From Pyricularia pennisetigena (taxonomy: Eukaryota > Ascomycota > Sordariomycetes > Magnaporthales > Pyriculariaceae), in contig NC_043742.1 in the NCBI RefSeq assembly GCF_004337985.1, forward strand, positions 620,001 through 684,000: 64,000 bases of DNA. The letters run 5' to 3'. The notes beneath the pieces were generated by a model. That model made no database searches and was not told where the DNA came from. It saw only the letters and a program-made list of their open reading frames with translations. Made by a program: the position numbers and the translations under genes. Within the stretch, counting starts at the first letter, position 1. Each line of letters starts with the position of its first letter. Below, piece after piece: positions 45,985 through 57,553 of this stretch.

Positions 45985-46141
45985 ATCAATACCTGCCACG
46001 AACGGCGAATTGCGACAAGCTGTTTTTAAACTAGAACGAGCGCGATCTTTTCGGCCAGTATAATTGGTTGAAAAGCCATGTGACTAAAAGGTATATGGAG
46101 CGTTCGGACCCCGTAAGGGTTTAGTTTAAAGAATGAAACTA
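45985..46141 (+). repeat. CLE-9, right-end fragment
   Basis: Iteron ACGAACGGCGAATTGCGACA, the GATCTTTTCGGCCAGTATAA arm, and the end GAATGAAACTA at 46141. Truncated on the left. It abuts the M35-like relic. Confidence 0.6.
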
Positions 46142-46142
46142 A

Positions 46143-47071
46143 ATGTCTTTGTCGATAATGGTGTTGCTGTCAAGACCAGTACCAGCATGAAGGGCGAAAT
46201 ATCCGAAAGTGCCCGAATTCTTAAGGCATTGCTCTTTAGGAAGGCTATAAATATAAAAGTAAGTCGATGTTTCCGAATATTATAAGGTTATATACGTAGA
46301 AATACTAACTTCCTTGCGTCACGATCGAAATCAGCATGAATTAAAGTTTTTCCCACTATTGTAATTTAATTTCACGTTAGTTATTTCGGTTATTTGTAAA
46401 AATTTAATAAATTTGAGCTGGTTTCCTGTTCGTGGGGTTCACCTACTTTTTCTAAAATGTGACAAAGTCTTTACAAGGAATAAGGCTCTTGTATCGACAG
46501 TAACTGTATAAAAGGGAGGGCATATATAAATTTTGGTTGCGTGAGGAGATACGAAAGTAGGGTTATGTGGGCCACATTTAGCTTCATTATTTGTGCATTC
46601 AAAATGCGCTTTAGATTTTTTGAGATCGCATGCTGTTCTAATATTATTGTAATACGATTGGAGCCGCTGAATATGTTCGGTGTCGTCGGTTTTAAAATAT
46701 GTTTGCCGTAATTCTCGGTTAAGTTTAACGGCGTCAATAGCCAGAGACGCAAACGTTTCACATCTAAAAATTCTAGTTAATAATTGTAAAACTGAAAAAT
46801 TTGGATTTTTAATTATACCTTGACATGGCTTCTGTAATAAATTGAACTTGGTCACTATTGCAACCCTGTATTTTCCGGTTTTCTCGGGTTACGGCTTGCA
46901 AAGAAGCTGACAAACTAGCTTCTGGTGTCTTCACGGAAAAATTCCCTTTATTAGCTTTAATTATTTCCGAATTTTAAAAGCGTTTGGGGAGTTTTTTTTA
47001 TTTTGTACCTCCAAGTTAGTAATAGCAGCAAAGGCCGCGCAAACAAATGTCAAAACAATAAAATGACGCAT
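46143..47071 (-). pseudogene. Relic of a secreted protein gene resembling M35 (deuterolysin-type) metallopeptidases
   Basis: On the minus strand, ATG at 47071-47069 opens a signal peptide (MRHFIVLTFVCAAFAA). A 1-base shift is needed near 46972-46975 (A/T run) to continue into VKTPEASLSASLQAV. A 55-bp intron at 46818-46764 (GTATAA to TTTTTAG, with ATTAAC branch-like site) joins MSR to CETFASLAIDAV in phase. Exon 2 ends at a stop at 46439 and contains CTNNEAKCG and FVSPHATKIYICPPFY, resembling the M35 region before the zinc site. Further on, CLKNSGTFGYFALHAG (about 46230-46180) resembles the M35 C-terminal NADSYAYFA block. No clear HExxH was found, so catalysis is doubtful. Family assignment is from memory of the pattern and moderate. 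Confidence 0.45.
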
Positions 47072-47742
47072 GGTTTAATTGCGGAAAAAACGTTAACTAT
47101 ATGTTAAAATAATTGTAGTTTTGAAAAAGTAATACCTGGTAATGTAAACTAAAATGCTTTGTTTAACAGCAAAGAAATAATGGAATAAAACCGATGGCTT
47201 TAGTTATTTATCCTTTGCTTTATATGTCTAATAATTTGCAATTTTTAGTAATAGCAAGGGTAATAGTTTGTTCCTTCGTATAATTATCCATTAATGCGGG
47301 TTTTATAATATTTACCAATTATATCCAGAGGAATAATTGTAGCGAAGCAAAATTATATATGTGCATAAAACTCCGACCGAGTAATGGAAATAACAAGAAC
47401 CAACATATAAAATTATTAAATGAAAAGGAGGTTATTTTTGTCTGGCTTCTAATAACCTTTGCGAATTTAATTTTAAAAACTCAGTCGACCCCCAGCCGCC
47501 CCCCTTTTGGAGTAGCGACGCCTGAAAACCATGAATTAAACAAAAAAGTTATAATATATTTGCTTATGCTACTAAATAAAATAAAATAACGATAATAATA
47601 TATTTATTTATAATCAGGAAATAAGCATTTTCGGGAAATCTTTCCACATTTACTAGAAATATTTCTGCGCAGGTAAATAACGGGGACAGGTAAAACTAAC
47701 CACCTTCTATTAATGTACATTTTTCGATATTTTTGAATTTAA
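47072..47742. other. AT-rich spacer with one GC-rich patch
   Basis: Upstream of the M35-like relic; a promoter would lie here. The 76-codon plus-strand frame at 47359-47589 has no recognisable motif. A GC-rich patch, GTCGACCCCCAGCCGCCCCC (47487-47506), stands out and resembles the C-rich part of Fot terminal repeats, but no partner end was found. Confidence 0.3.
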
Positions 47743-48261
47743 CGGCTTACCCCTAAAGCCCAGAATTCCCCAATTGTGGGCAATTGTGGTCTTGTATTAG
47801 TTTTAATGCTTAGACTAAGCCCCTGCGGGGTCCGAACGCTTTATATACCTCTCAGCCACATGTTTTTTCGACCAATTACGTTAGCAGAAAAGATCGCGTT
47901 CGTTTTAGACTAGAGACATTTCGTGGTATTTCGCCGTGCGTAAGTAATATTTAAACTATATTCGCGTTATATATACACTATATACGCAGAAATAATAGTA
48001 TAATCACTGTATCCAATGAAATTCAAAATAAAAGAATAAATAAAAGTCGTAGGAATATAGGGTAAGCAGCGTTGCGATATTTGGATTTTTGTTATTATTC
48101 AAACGCAGAAACCGCTGTGACAGCTGCTTTAGCTGTACTAATATTAGAATATTAGATATGTTTTTTACCCTTTAACACATTTTACTGTAATTGGTTTATT
48201 ACAACAGATAATATTAAATGATATAAATATAGCACTATTTCAAAAAAGAATTTTGCTTACT
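47743..48261 (-). repeat. CLE-10, old right-end copy beside a left-end remnant
   Basis: 47743-47797 resembles the left-end fold (CCCTAAAGCCCAGAATTCCCC). From 47798 (TAGTTTTAATGCTTAGAC) a right end in reverse orientation follows, with TTTTCGACCAATTACGTTAG and a decayed iteron. Sequence fades into AT-rich DNA by about 48260. Confidence 0.55.
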
Positions 48262-48759
48262 AAATGCATTAGGTTACATTTAATAGACTTACACTCATTT
48301 ATTGATAATCCACAATATATAATGCCCAAGTGGGGTTGTCGGATTATCCGTTAAATTTATATTTATAGGAGTTGGGATGTAAAGGTTAGCGAATAGGGTT
48401 TACCCTATACCGGGTATAATACCCATTGTGCAATTACGAATTAATTACCCTGTAGCACTGTGTGCGAGCCCAAAAATGGTTTATACGGCATCAAGGGCTT
48501 TTTTTGCAAAACCCGTACAAAATAATTTTTCAGAAAATCGTTTGCGGCACCGGATGGCTTTTTGGCGTGCGGACGCCCATTTCGAGCTCGGAGAGTAAAT
48601 AAGGGAGATAAAGCCAGTTTTTCCCCACCAATTAATTAACCTATTAATTGCAAAATTGGTGTATTTAATCCCTGTAATTACAGGCTTTGTAGCGCTAGTT
48701 ATACCACGCCGCACCTAGGTTTAATACCTAACCCCTGTTAGTAGGCTATATTGCTAACA
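48262..48759 (-). repeat. LTR-4 copy, decayed (reverse orientation)
   Basis: About 500 bp with landmarks AAGTGGGGTTGTCGGATTAT, TGCGGACGCCCATTTCGA and the end ATTGCTAACA at 48759. Start is approximate. Confidence 0.65.
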
Positions 48760-49044
48760 ATATATTGTAGCCAACCTGAAAACGCTAGTGCCTGCGATTA
48801 TCGTTTAAAATAAATAATCTATCAATGTTTATTTTTTCATATATAATTTACTAAGAAATTAAATACTTAACTCATTGTTTTAAAAGCAAGCTAAAGCTTT
48901 TATAGACTCACTAGACTAAAGTAATACATGTATAAATATACATTTGCTATTTATTTTTTTGAAGGAGGTTTAATTAACGAAATAATATACAGAAAATTAA
49001 AACGAATTCACCATTTGTTAATATAAAGATATCTAAATGAATTA
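48760..49044. other. AT-rich spacer, nothing recognised
   Basis: No ORF or known repeat; possibly decayed CLE interior (a TTCATATATAATTTACTAAG-like phrase). Confidence 0.25.
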
Positions 49045-49236
49045 TTGTTCATTATATCCATTTTTTTGCATAAAGTGAGTCCACATTTGTTTAGTTTTAA
49101 TCCATGGTATATAGTGCGGAAATGGGGTTGTCGGATTATCCGTTGATTTTATATTTATAGGAGTTGTGATTAAACAGTCAGCTAATTGGGTTTCACCTTG
49201 TACGGGGTATAACACCCATCCGACACCAACTAATTA
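49045..49236 (-). repeat. LTR-4 fragment (reverse orientation)
   Basis: Matches the first roughly 190 bp of reversed LTR-4 (GGAAATGGGGTTGTCGGATT, GGGGTATAACACCCATCCG). It stops at the CLE-11 terminus at 49237. Confidence 0.65.
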
Positions 49237-49623
49237 TAGTCTCAATGCTTAAACTAGACCCCCATGCTCTGCAGCGGGGACCGAACGTTCCATATACCTT
49301 TTAACCATATGGTTTTTCGACGAATCACATTGGCCGAAAAGGTCACGCTCGTTTTAGTCTCAGGATAACTTGTACATTTTCGCCGTTTATAGCGGGTATT
49401 TGCACTGTATTCGCACCATGCATGCGCTGCATATGCAAAGATAACAGTATAATTACTACACGGAATTGAGTATTTATATACAAGAATTAATAGAAATCGT
49501 AAACCTATAAAGTAACCTACGTTGCAATATTTGAATCTTCTACATTTTTCAAACGCAGGAATGTAGCCTCTTTAACCATGTTAATATGTAAATATTGAAT
49601 ATGTTTCTTGAATTTTAATTTAT
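49237..49623 (-). repeat. CLE-11, right end, cut by Copia-1B
   Basis: Begins TAGTCTCAATGCTTAAAC, contains the full right-end fold and one iteron (CGCCGTTTATAGCGGG), then AT-rich interior up to the Copia-1B insertion at 49629. A clear continuation beyond 57050 was not recognised. Confidence 0.65.
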
Positions 49624-49628
49624 ATTAT

Positions 49629-49863
49629 TGTTGGAATAGAGGTAATCGCGGTCAAAAATCAACAATAGAGCGGTGAGTCACGTGTAATACCGCACGGGTC
49701 AACTGCACGTGACTCACCCGCCCAATTGCGAAATATAAAACGGAAGGACGTTCAAAAACTCAGCTTTAGACAATTTCATAAAACAGACAATCAATATATA
49801 TATCTTTATACTCATATAACAACGTTCTATTAATCGATCGACCTGACGGAAAATCTATTAACA
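49629..49863 (+). repeat. Copia-1B 5' LTR
   Basis: 235 bp with TG and CA ends. It contains GTCACGTG twice around the ACCGCACGGG segment (about 49677-49712). After it comes CTGATTAATATTACTTAAAC, the presumed primer-binding region; I could not match it to a tRNA. Confidence 0.92.
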
Positions 49864-50098
49864 CTGATTAATATTACTTAAACAATACAGAAAAACAAAA
49901 CAAAGGGATTAAACGTTGATACCGTTATTTCATCAATGTTTAAAACCAATAGGACATCCTATGGTTAATAAAATAAAACCGGCCTTACCAGTTAAAACTT
50001 TCACATTAAACGGGTAACGCCTATATAAAACGTTACGTAAAAAAAGGAAATAATAACGGTCATTTTACGAATACTTAAAGGCTTTTGGAATTTACCAT

Positions 50099-51720
50099 TT
50101 GAGCAAATTACCTTATAAATTGATAAACAATGACAAAACCGTATATTATTGGACAAAATACGATAAAATAAGCGCAAAAACCGGTTCCCAGGTTAACGAC
50201 GAACGCTATAACAGGGTACGAACCCTCCTTGACAATATATTGTCGAAATTGCAACTACCTTTATTAATCAAAAAGCGAATCGACGCTGAATTCCTGTACG
50301 AACCTTCCCACGAATTCCCGGAAAACCCGGAAAAAATATTAATAGCTCGACGAAAAATATGGAGTTTTAAAATATTTAACCGATTTAGGGAGGACGAACG
50401 CAGAAAAATACTATTAGTTTCGTACCAAAAAGATTTCGAAAAGTGGATTGGAAACCATTTCATAACCTGCAATCCTTAAATTTAAAAGGCTTAAAAATAC
50501 ATTCCGAATTTTATAAAATTATTTTACCAGGTAAAAGAAATGGACAAAACGGTTAACGATTTGCCGAAACGGTAAATTGGAATTGCAAAATCATTAAATA
50601 AGCAATTCGATTACCCGGTCACCAAAACTTCCAAACAACGGAATTAAAGACCGAAAATACGGAAAACGTTGTTCTAAAAAAAAATAAAAGGAGGAGAATA
50701 ACCGGTTTGCAAAAAAGGGGGCAGTTAAAATTACCCTTTCCGCAAATTAAAAAATCAAAGGTTTTATTAAATTCCCAAAAAAAAACAAAATTTTAAAGAA
50801 AACAAAATTACAACGGTTTCTAACGCGGAATACTACGGTAACAGTGCGTTACAATAGATAATAGGGAATATACTAACACAATACGGAAAAGTGCTAAACG
50901 TTTACGACCATATCCCACCATTGCAAATCCCAAACGAATTAATTGAACCACACCAAATAAAAACGTTTAACAGCGCGTAAAATAAAAACAAAACCTATTT
51001 AGGAGAACCATATAATATTTTGGACGACAAAGCTAAAGGTTTTATAGGTATTTGCAATATATTCCAAATCCAGCTAGCCCAAATCCATGCATTATCCCCA
51101 CTAATTCCAACAAAAAGCGCAAAAACGCTTTTTTTAAAACATGTAAGCAGGCGAATAACGTTTAAGGAAATATGTATAAAGTTTAATAAACGGTTTAAAA
51201 CACCGTTTTTACGTTAAATATATTACAAAAATTGGAGTTTTATCAGCTTCGGAAACGTTAAAACGGAACCCGATTATAAGGGAAAACGAGATTTAAAAAT
51301 TATGCAAATTATACTAAAGAAATTGCAAATTTACCATAAATTATTGAAGCTTAAATATATTAATAAGGAGCACCTTGTTGCAGCGACCCTAAAGGTTATC
51401 GAAAACGTAAAAAAGCTTTAAACCGTTATTGGTAACACTGCGATTATTTTCTCGGTATTATCGAACCAGATGTTAGTTGTTTTTAAATTGGAAAAGCGAT
51501 ATACGGTATATAATACGTTTTTCGTTAACCGGAAACATGAAAGATATAAGGACCGTAAAAAACGAGGTAATAACCATTACCCGCGCCGAAGATACGATAA
51601 ACAGCCTGGCCAATTTATCAAAAATAAAGATATTATTTGTGCGGTAATCCAGGGTGTAGATTTTCAAAATATACAAAGGAAGAAAGATAACGGTGGCGAG
51701 AGCAAAAAAACGAAATAGGA
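50099..51720 (+). pseudogene. Copia-1B gag
   Basis: The best-preserved piece is the 126-codon frame at 50099-50479 (for example, DERYNRVRTLLDNILSKLQL and FNRFREDERRKILLVSYQKD). Then GFIGICNIFQIQLAQIHALS (51056-51115) and a Lys/Arg-rich end with IICAVIQGVDFQ (about 51634-51670), where a CCHC zinc knuckle probably stood (one cysteine remains). Position and order identify it as gag. Confidence 0.65.
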
Positions 51721-52139
51721 AATACCGAAAAGGAGACCAACGCGGAAACAAACAATTCCTTACCAACGATAAAAACGACGAATATAAGGAATATAAGGAA
51801 AAAAGCTCGAACGACGAATTTAATAATGAAAAACCAGATATAAACGATTCGGACGGATATACATTAATTTATTTTATGAATTATAATATAGCGGTACTTT
51901 TAGCAAACGAAACATTCCGCCACAAATTAAATTAAGGCTAAAGAGCGTTTTAGGGAAACGAAAAACCGAAAAGGGGTTCCCGCGCCAAATTCTAAATAAC
52001 AGGATTCAAATAACGTTTAATATGGAATTATACCGGATATAGGCGCTGCAATGATATAAACGGCCGGTATTAGCTACGTGAAAGCACTGTAACGCAGAAA
52101 ACCGGAAATTCAAATCGATAAATCGAATCCAAATAAAGC

Positions 52140-53136
52140 CAGAATGCGTTTTGGAACAGGCGAAAAAATTACCGTTATAGCAAAAATTACCTTAAATATA
52201 TGAATTGGTATTATAACGTTCCACGTAATACCAATTCGGACACCATTTCTTGTTTATATTAGGGATATAGATAAATTCGAGGTATACGTAAATAATACCA
52301 ATAACGAATTTATAAAAGTCGATAATACCAAAGTGCCAGTTTTACGCAAATGGGGGCACCCATGGTCTTTTTTACCAGGATTAGAACCAGGCGGACCGGA
52401 AATATATTTCACAAAAATAAAAAGCACGCTCATAACGTTTTTAACCGAAAAAGAATTGAGAATGGTTTATCGAAAATTTGGCCACCCTTTGGTAAAACGT
52501 TTATGGAAAACGTTATAAAGGGTAGGCCACGAAGTTAGCCGAAATGCATTAAAGCTGATAAACCGCTTTTATTATTACTGCCAAATTAAGGGAAACGCAC
52601 CATAACGTTTTAAATTCACCTTAAAGGACGATATACATTTTAACTACGAAATTATAGTGGACGTAATATATTTGGAATGTAAACCCGTCCTGCACGTAGT
52701 CGACGCGAGCACGGTATTCCAGGTTACACGCTTTTAAAACAGTGTAACAGCGAAAGAAATATGGGAAATATTAAACAAATGCTGGATCGAGACGTATTTA
52801 AAATTACCCGATATTATTATATAAAATCTAGGCATGAATTTTACCGCGGCCGGATTTGAAGCAGAAGCACGATTTTTTGGTATAGCATGCAACCAAGTAC
52901 CAAACGAGGTATATTGTTTATTAGGAAAGGTCGAACGCTATTATAAACCGTTACAAAAAGCGTACGAAATAATGAAAGTCGAATGCAAGGAAATAATACC
53001 GCAAAACGCATTACAAGCAGCGGTAAAAGCCGTAAACGATATTATAGGCCCGAACGGCTTTATATTTACCTTACTGGTATTTAGGGCAATATTATGTATT
53101 ACCAACGATTTAACGCTTTTAAAAAATCAAATATAA
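52140..53136 (+). pseudogene. Copia-1B protease-to-integrase region
   Basis: Contains FGTGEKITV (about 52150), the pre-integrase block GLEPGGPEIYFTKIKST and RKFGHPLVKRLWKTL (52378-52517), integrase core pieces near 52620-52740 (VDASTVFQVTRF), and the 100-codon frame 52834-53136 with VERYYKPLQKAYEIMKVE and VKAVNDIIGPNGFIFTLLVF. Matches the same blocks of Copia-1A and Copia-3. Inactive. Confidence 0.8.
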
Positions 53137-53689
53137 TGCGCCGAAATTGTTAATAAATTTATACAAGAATTTAAAAAGTAATGGCCCAAAGTAAAGTTAA
53201 AAAAGCGATAAAAATAAGGATTGGCCCGAATATCGAATTAAAAATACCGATATTATTGGAATTGGAATCAAAAGTTTTAATATTTAAAGAAAAACAGAAA
53301 TAGACCGGACCCTTTAAAATATTTAACGTATTAAATTCGACAATAACTGTTAATGTGGTAAATGGCCTTTCCACGTTTTGAAACACATATGTAAAGCCAT
53401 ACCACCGCTTTACAAAATAAATAGAAAAAGATAACTACGAAATTAAATCGAGAGAACCAGAGTTCCGATACCCAAAGCCCGAACAGCTAAAACGTAGGGG
53501 AAAATTTAAAGGATCGGGGAATTGGAAACCGAATATTTGAAACAAACCCACGAAAACGAGAAATGCAAAACCCGAAATGATAATACAAGCACGACCCCTG
53601 GATATAATATTAAAAGACAATAAAATATAAAAACGCTATTCGGATTTAAAACACGATATAAAAACGAAATTTAAACAATTACAAAAAAA

Positions 53690-55340
53690 AATATACAAAA
53701 CGGTAAATACCCAATTCTTAAAAGAAAAGGAGCAACGAACCCACAAACTTGCCATTAAATATAAACGAAAAAACCAGATTAAAATTCCCGGGAAGCCGTT
53801 TAAAAAGTCCATATGGTAGGAGGTAAATATTTTGCTAATTGCAGGAATTTTGCGACTGGTAAATAAAAAGCAATTTAATAATGAAAGGATTTTCGGATCG
53901 CGATTCGTGAACGAAATTAAAGGATAACTAATACGACTTTATAAAAAGTCACGTTTTATTTTATAGGGAAACAGCGATTCCGAAAAAAGAAAACTGTTTA
54001 CGCAATTATTTACAATAATGCGACACAATGAAAGATTTATATTAGTTCTTACACCGGTTATAAAGGAATTCGGATGCAAATTGATGTTTAGCGATATTAG
54101 CCAAACGTATATTTGAAGCTTTACGAAGCTATAAAGGGACGTTTTTGTGCGAATCCCAAAAAAGATCGAATGTCGATATCCCGCTAACACGGTATTCAAA
54201 TTTATAAAACCTTTTTACGGATTCGTAAAGGCAGGTCTATATTGGTTCGTTATATATCAGCGTTATTATAAAGAGCGTTCAAACTGCATTCCATTAAATC
54301 ACAACCCGTATTTAACTTTTTTCAAATAAAACGACAATTTTCGTATTGTGGGAATGCAAATAAATAATACGCTAAATCTGGGAAATAAAAAGTTTATTCG
54401 GCAGAAGCAAAAAAGCTCGAAAAAGCAGGTTGTCGGGTTAAACCACAAACGATTGTATAGCCAGGAAACGAGCAAGGTTTTGACGGTTGTTTAATTAAAA
54501 TATTTAAGAGAAATTTAATTATACGCCAAAAAGGACAATTCGACAAATTATAATTTGTAATAATAAGTTAACCAGGGGTAAAGCTTAGGTATATTGTTTA
54601 ACGAATTAAAAGGCCGAACGTTGTATTGATTTATTAACTGGAGGTTGTATTTGACTATGCCGCGGCGGCGCAAACAATGAAACCCGATAACGAGAATTAT
54701 AGTGTGATAAATAAACGAATCGAATGGTAACGTCAGAACGCACAAAAAGAATTTATTTATGTCCAAGTCGATTTAAGAACGGTGAAATTATACGTGTTTG
54801 TCGACGGGTCCTTTGCGAATAATAAGGATTTTAATTCCCAAATCGGATATTTAATATTTTACGGGAACCAATGTTCCATGGATTAGGAAACCGGTTTTTG
54901 AACAACCGGTAATATTATGTATTAATTATCGACCAAATGCCACAAAATTACAAAAAGCGTGTTAGCAAACGAAATTTATAGTATGGTTAATGGATTTATC
55001 ATTGGGTTCATACTAAAAACCATTATCGGAACCATTCTAAAAAAGCTGGATTTACCTCCATCACCTATGGTAATATACACGGATAACCTATCCTTATACC
55101 AATAATAAGTGCAATTGTAGATAATAGCGGAAAAACGACTTATAATTGATTTTCTAAATTTAAAACAGTTATATTAAAATCGGGAAATTGAAAAGATCAA
55201 GTGGATTTCAGGACAAACCAATCCGGTAGACTCTATAACGAAAATAGCACCCAATGGGGTTTTAACCGAGCTTATTAATATTGATTCGACGGTAACACGT
55301 ATTAAAAAAATGGTTAAAAATTATAAAATTGCCCGGTAAA
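53690..55340 (+). pseudogene. Copia-1B reverse transcriptase and RNase H
   Basis: RT traces include RIPKKIECRYPANTVFKFIK and PFYGFVKAGLYWFVIYQRYY (54147-54275). RNase H reads LYVFVDGSFANNKDFNSQIG (about 54788-54850), KSVLANEIYSMVNGF, MVIYTDNLSLYQ and IKWISGQTNPVDS (about 55196-55235). Pattern and order are Ty1/copia. Multiple stops. Confidence 0.78.
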
Positions 55341-55349
55341 AGCAAAAAA

Positions 55350-56812
55350 GTTAATGGATGGATTAAATTAATTAAAAGCGGCGGAACAATATAATACGTG
55401 GTTGGCGATTGGAAAATCGCGCCGCGAAATGAAAAGCATCGTTAAGAACACCGAAAAACACCGCAACATTTTTACCAAAGGTGAAAGCAAACGAAAACAG
55501 CGTTATAAAAACTTAACGTTATATAATAAATTAAACGTTCTCGTTATTATTTTCCTCCTTATCCTTTTTATTAAACAAAATATTATATTCGGTTTATATA
55601 ATTCCATCAACCCATAAAACTTCAGATTGGCGAATAATAACCGTATAGCCGGCGGAACGTTGTTTCTCCGACGACAAATATATAAAACTATTATTTACGG
55701 TAAAGCTGTTTTTATAAAAGGCGATTATTAGCATACCTTTGGTAATTATGCGCCATCGGTCGAAATTTTAAAAACGTTTATTAATGAATTGAAACATTTA
55801 AATAGTGTTTAAACAAATACACGGTAATAATCGCGATAAAAGTTTCAGTAGGAGGCGCGTCGGTTTTGCGTTTTTTTAGGAATGGTGATCGCAAACACAG
55901 CACCAAATTTTTTGGGATCGTTTTTAAACAGCGCGCCGGCTTTTTGCAAATGATAGGTACGCAGGAATACGATTACCGGTTTAACAACGATAGTGGGATT
56001 GAACGAAAATCGTGTTATTTAATAAAATAACCACGCGATAAAAAGAAAGGCTCCAAATTGCCAAATTTACATTGGTTTGCAGGAATAACCTTTCCAATAT
56101 TTGGTACAGCGGCCAAACGGCGGAACAATGTCGTAGCAGACATTAGAAAATCCTAATTGAATCTGCTTATTAACGAAACAAAAATTAGAGTAAAGCAAAT
56201 AAAGGATAGGGCGCAAAACTGAAAAACAACAATTAACGGTTTTAATAATAAGGACAAAATTAAAAATATGAACTTAGCTTCGTCGAAAAAATCGTTAAAA
56301 AAATGTAATAGCGAAGATTCAATTAAAGTTAACCCAGTTAATAAAAAGGGCAGCCAACATAACAAATAAGCAGCAGAACGGCCGACAAAAATGATTACCA
56401 AAAAATAATTGAAAAAAAATGCTGAAAAAAGGCCTTAAAAAATCACCACAACCATGTATCAAAATTCGTGGCAGAAAAAGGCCCTTTTATAAACATAAAG
56501 GATCACCAAAAATTGACAGCTGATTCATGCAGGCGTCGCTGCAATTTAAGAATAAAATAAATAAACAATAAAAACGCTGGACGAAGCTATTTTGAATTAT
56601 TGTCGTTAAAAAAGGCCACGTAATTCATAATTACCATAATAGGAATACATAACGGGTTAAGGAAAGCAAAGGCGCAACGAATAAGCACCAAAACCATTTT
56701 CAGAACGTGTATCGCAAACAATATGGCTGTTTTTGTTATTTTCGATTTACAGATTATTATTGCCACTGGAATGGAGATTATTAACCGCGTGCAGAAGAGA
56801 AAGAATTACCGG
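55350..56812. other. Copia-1B non-pol tail with possible antisense ORF
   Basis: 1.46 kb between RNase H and the 3' LTR, matching 37430-38891 of Copia-1A. On the minus strand at about 55800-55900 it can encode a segment like the Copia-1A antisense frame (PKKRK, PPTETFIAIITVYLFK), broken by one extra base in an A run. Nothing else recognised. Confidence 0.45.
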
Positions 56813-57045
56813 TGTTGGAATAGAGGTAATCGCGGTCAAAAATCAACGATAGAGCGATAAATCACGTGCAATGCCGCACGGGCCAACTGCACGTGACTCA
56901 CCCGCCCAATTGCGAAGTATGAGACGGAAGAACGTTTAGAAACTCACCTTTAGACAGTTCCATAGAATAGACAATTAATATATATCTTTATACTCGTATA
57001 ACAACTTTCTCTTAATCGATCGACATTACGGAAAGCCTATTAACA
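56813..57045 (+). repeat. Copia-1B 3' LTR
   Basis: 233 bp, partner of 49629-49863, followed by the target duplication ATTAT. The sequences CACGTGCAATGCCGCACGGG and TTAATCGATCGACATTACGG are conserved across all four Copia-1 LTRs. Confidence 0.92.
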
Positions 57046-57050
57046 ATTAT

Positions 57051-57262
57051 TATATATAATTCGTTTTTTTTAAGAATAATGTTTGATGTAAATATAGTAT
57101 TTCTTTTATAAAATTATATTCTTATTAACATCATGGTGCGAAGCGCATAGAATTCTTGCTGATGTTAAGTATTTTCCTAGTATTTGTACTTTTAACTTGT
57201 AATTTATCAGAGAAATTAATATTTTGCCGAATTATATATAAATGAGTAAAGAGTTTTAATAT
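57051..57262. other. AT-rich spacer, nothing recognised
   Basis: It includes an imperfect inverted repeat, TTAACATCA with TGATGTTAA (about 57126-57166), around GGTGCGAAGCGCATAG. No gene. Confidence 0.3.
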
Positions 57263-57544
57263 TATTAGAATAGCCTCACTAGCGCGCATGCACGAGTAGG
57301 GAGATCCGGTGCGGAAAGTCCAACCCGACGGAACGGGATAACTAATTGCGGGGCACGGGCCGCACGCAGAGTTCTCAACTAACGGTGCAACAATAGCGTA
57401 TTATCGCCAAATTTGAAAAAGAAATTGCACCGAATATATCCGAAGATAAAAGAATATATCGTTAACCCGTTATATTGACTTATATTTTAATATATCAGTA
57501 AAACAACGGGTAAACAAGCATGAATAAATAAATAGAAATAAGAC
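57263..57544 (+). repeat. Copia-3 copy 2, 5' LTR (decayed)
   Basis: Starts TATTAGAATAGCCTCAC and carries the AGGGAGATCCGG..CGGAA and ACGGAACGGGATAACTAATT landmarks of the Copia-3 LTR. Its 3' boundary is blurred (about 57520-57545). Confidence 0.7.
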
Positions 57545-57553
57545 GACCAATCA

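Larger units (their letters stand above)
49629..57045 (+). mobile_element. Copia-1B, end-to-end Ty1/copia retrotransposon (7417 bp), degraded
   Basis: LTRs at 49629-49863 (235 bp) and 56813-57045 (233 bp), both TGTTGGAATAG to TATTAACA, and a perfect 5-bp target duplication ATTAT (49624-49628 and 57046-57050). Gene order is gag, protease, pre-integrase, integrase, RT, RNase H, then a 1.46-kb non-pol tail. It is the uninterrupted version of Copia-1A and lets every insertion in that copy be mapped. All genes have RIP stops. Confidence 0.95.
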
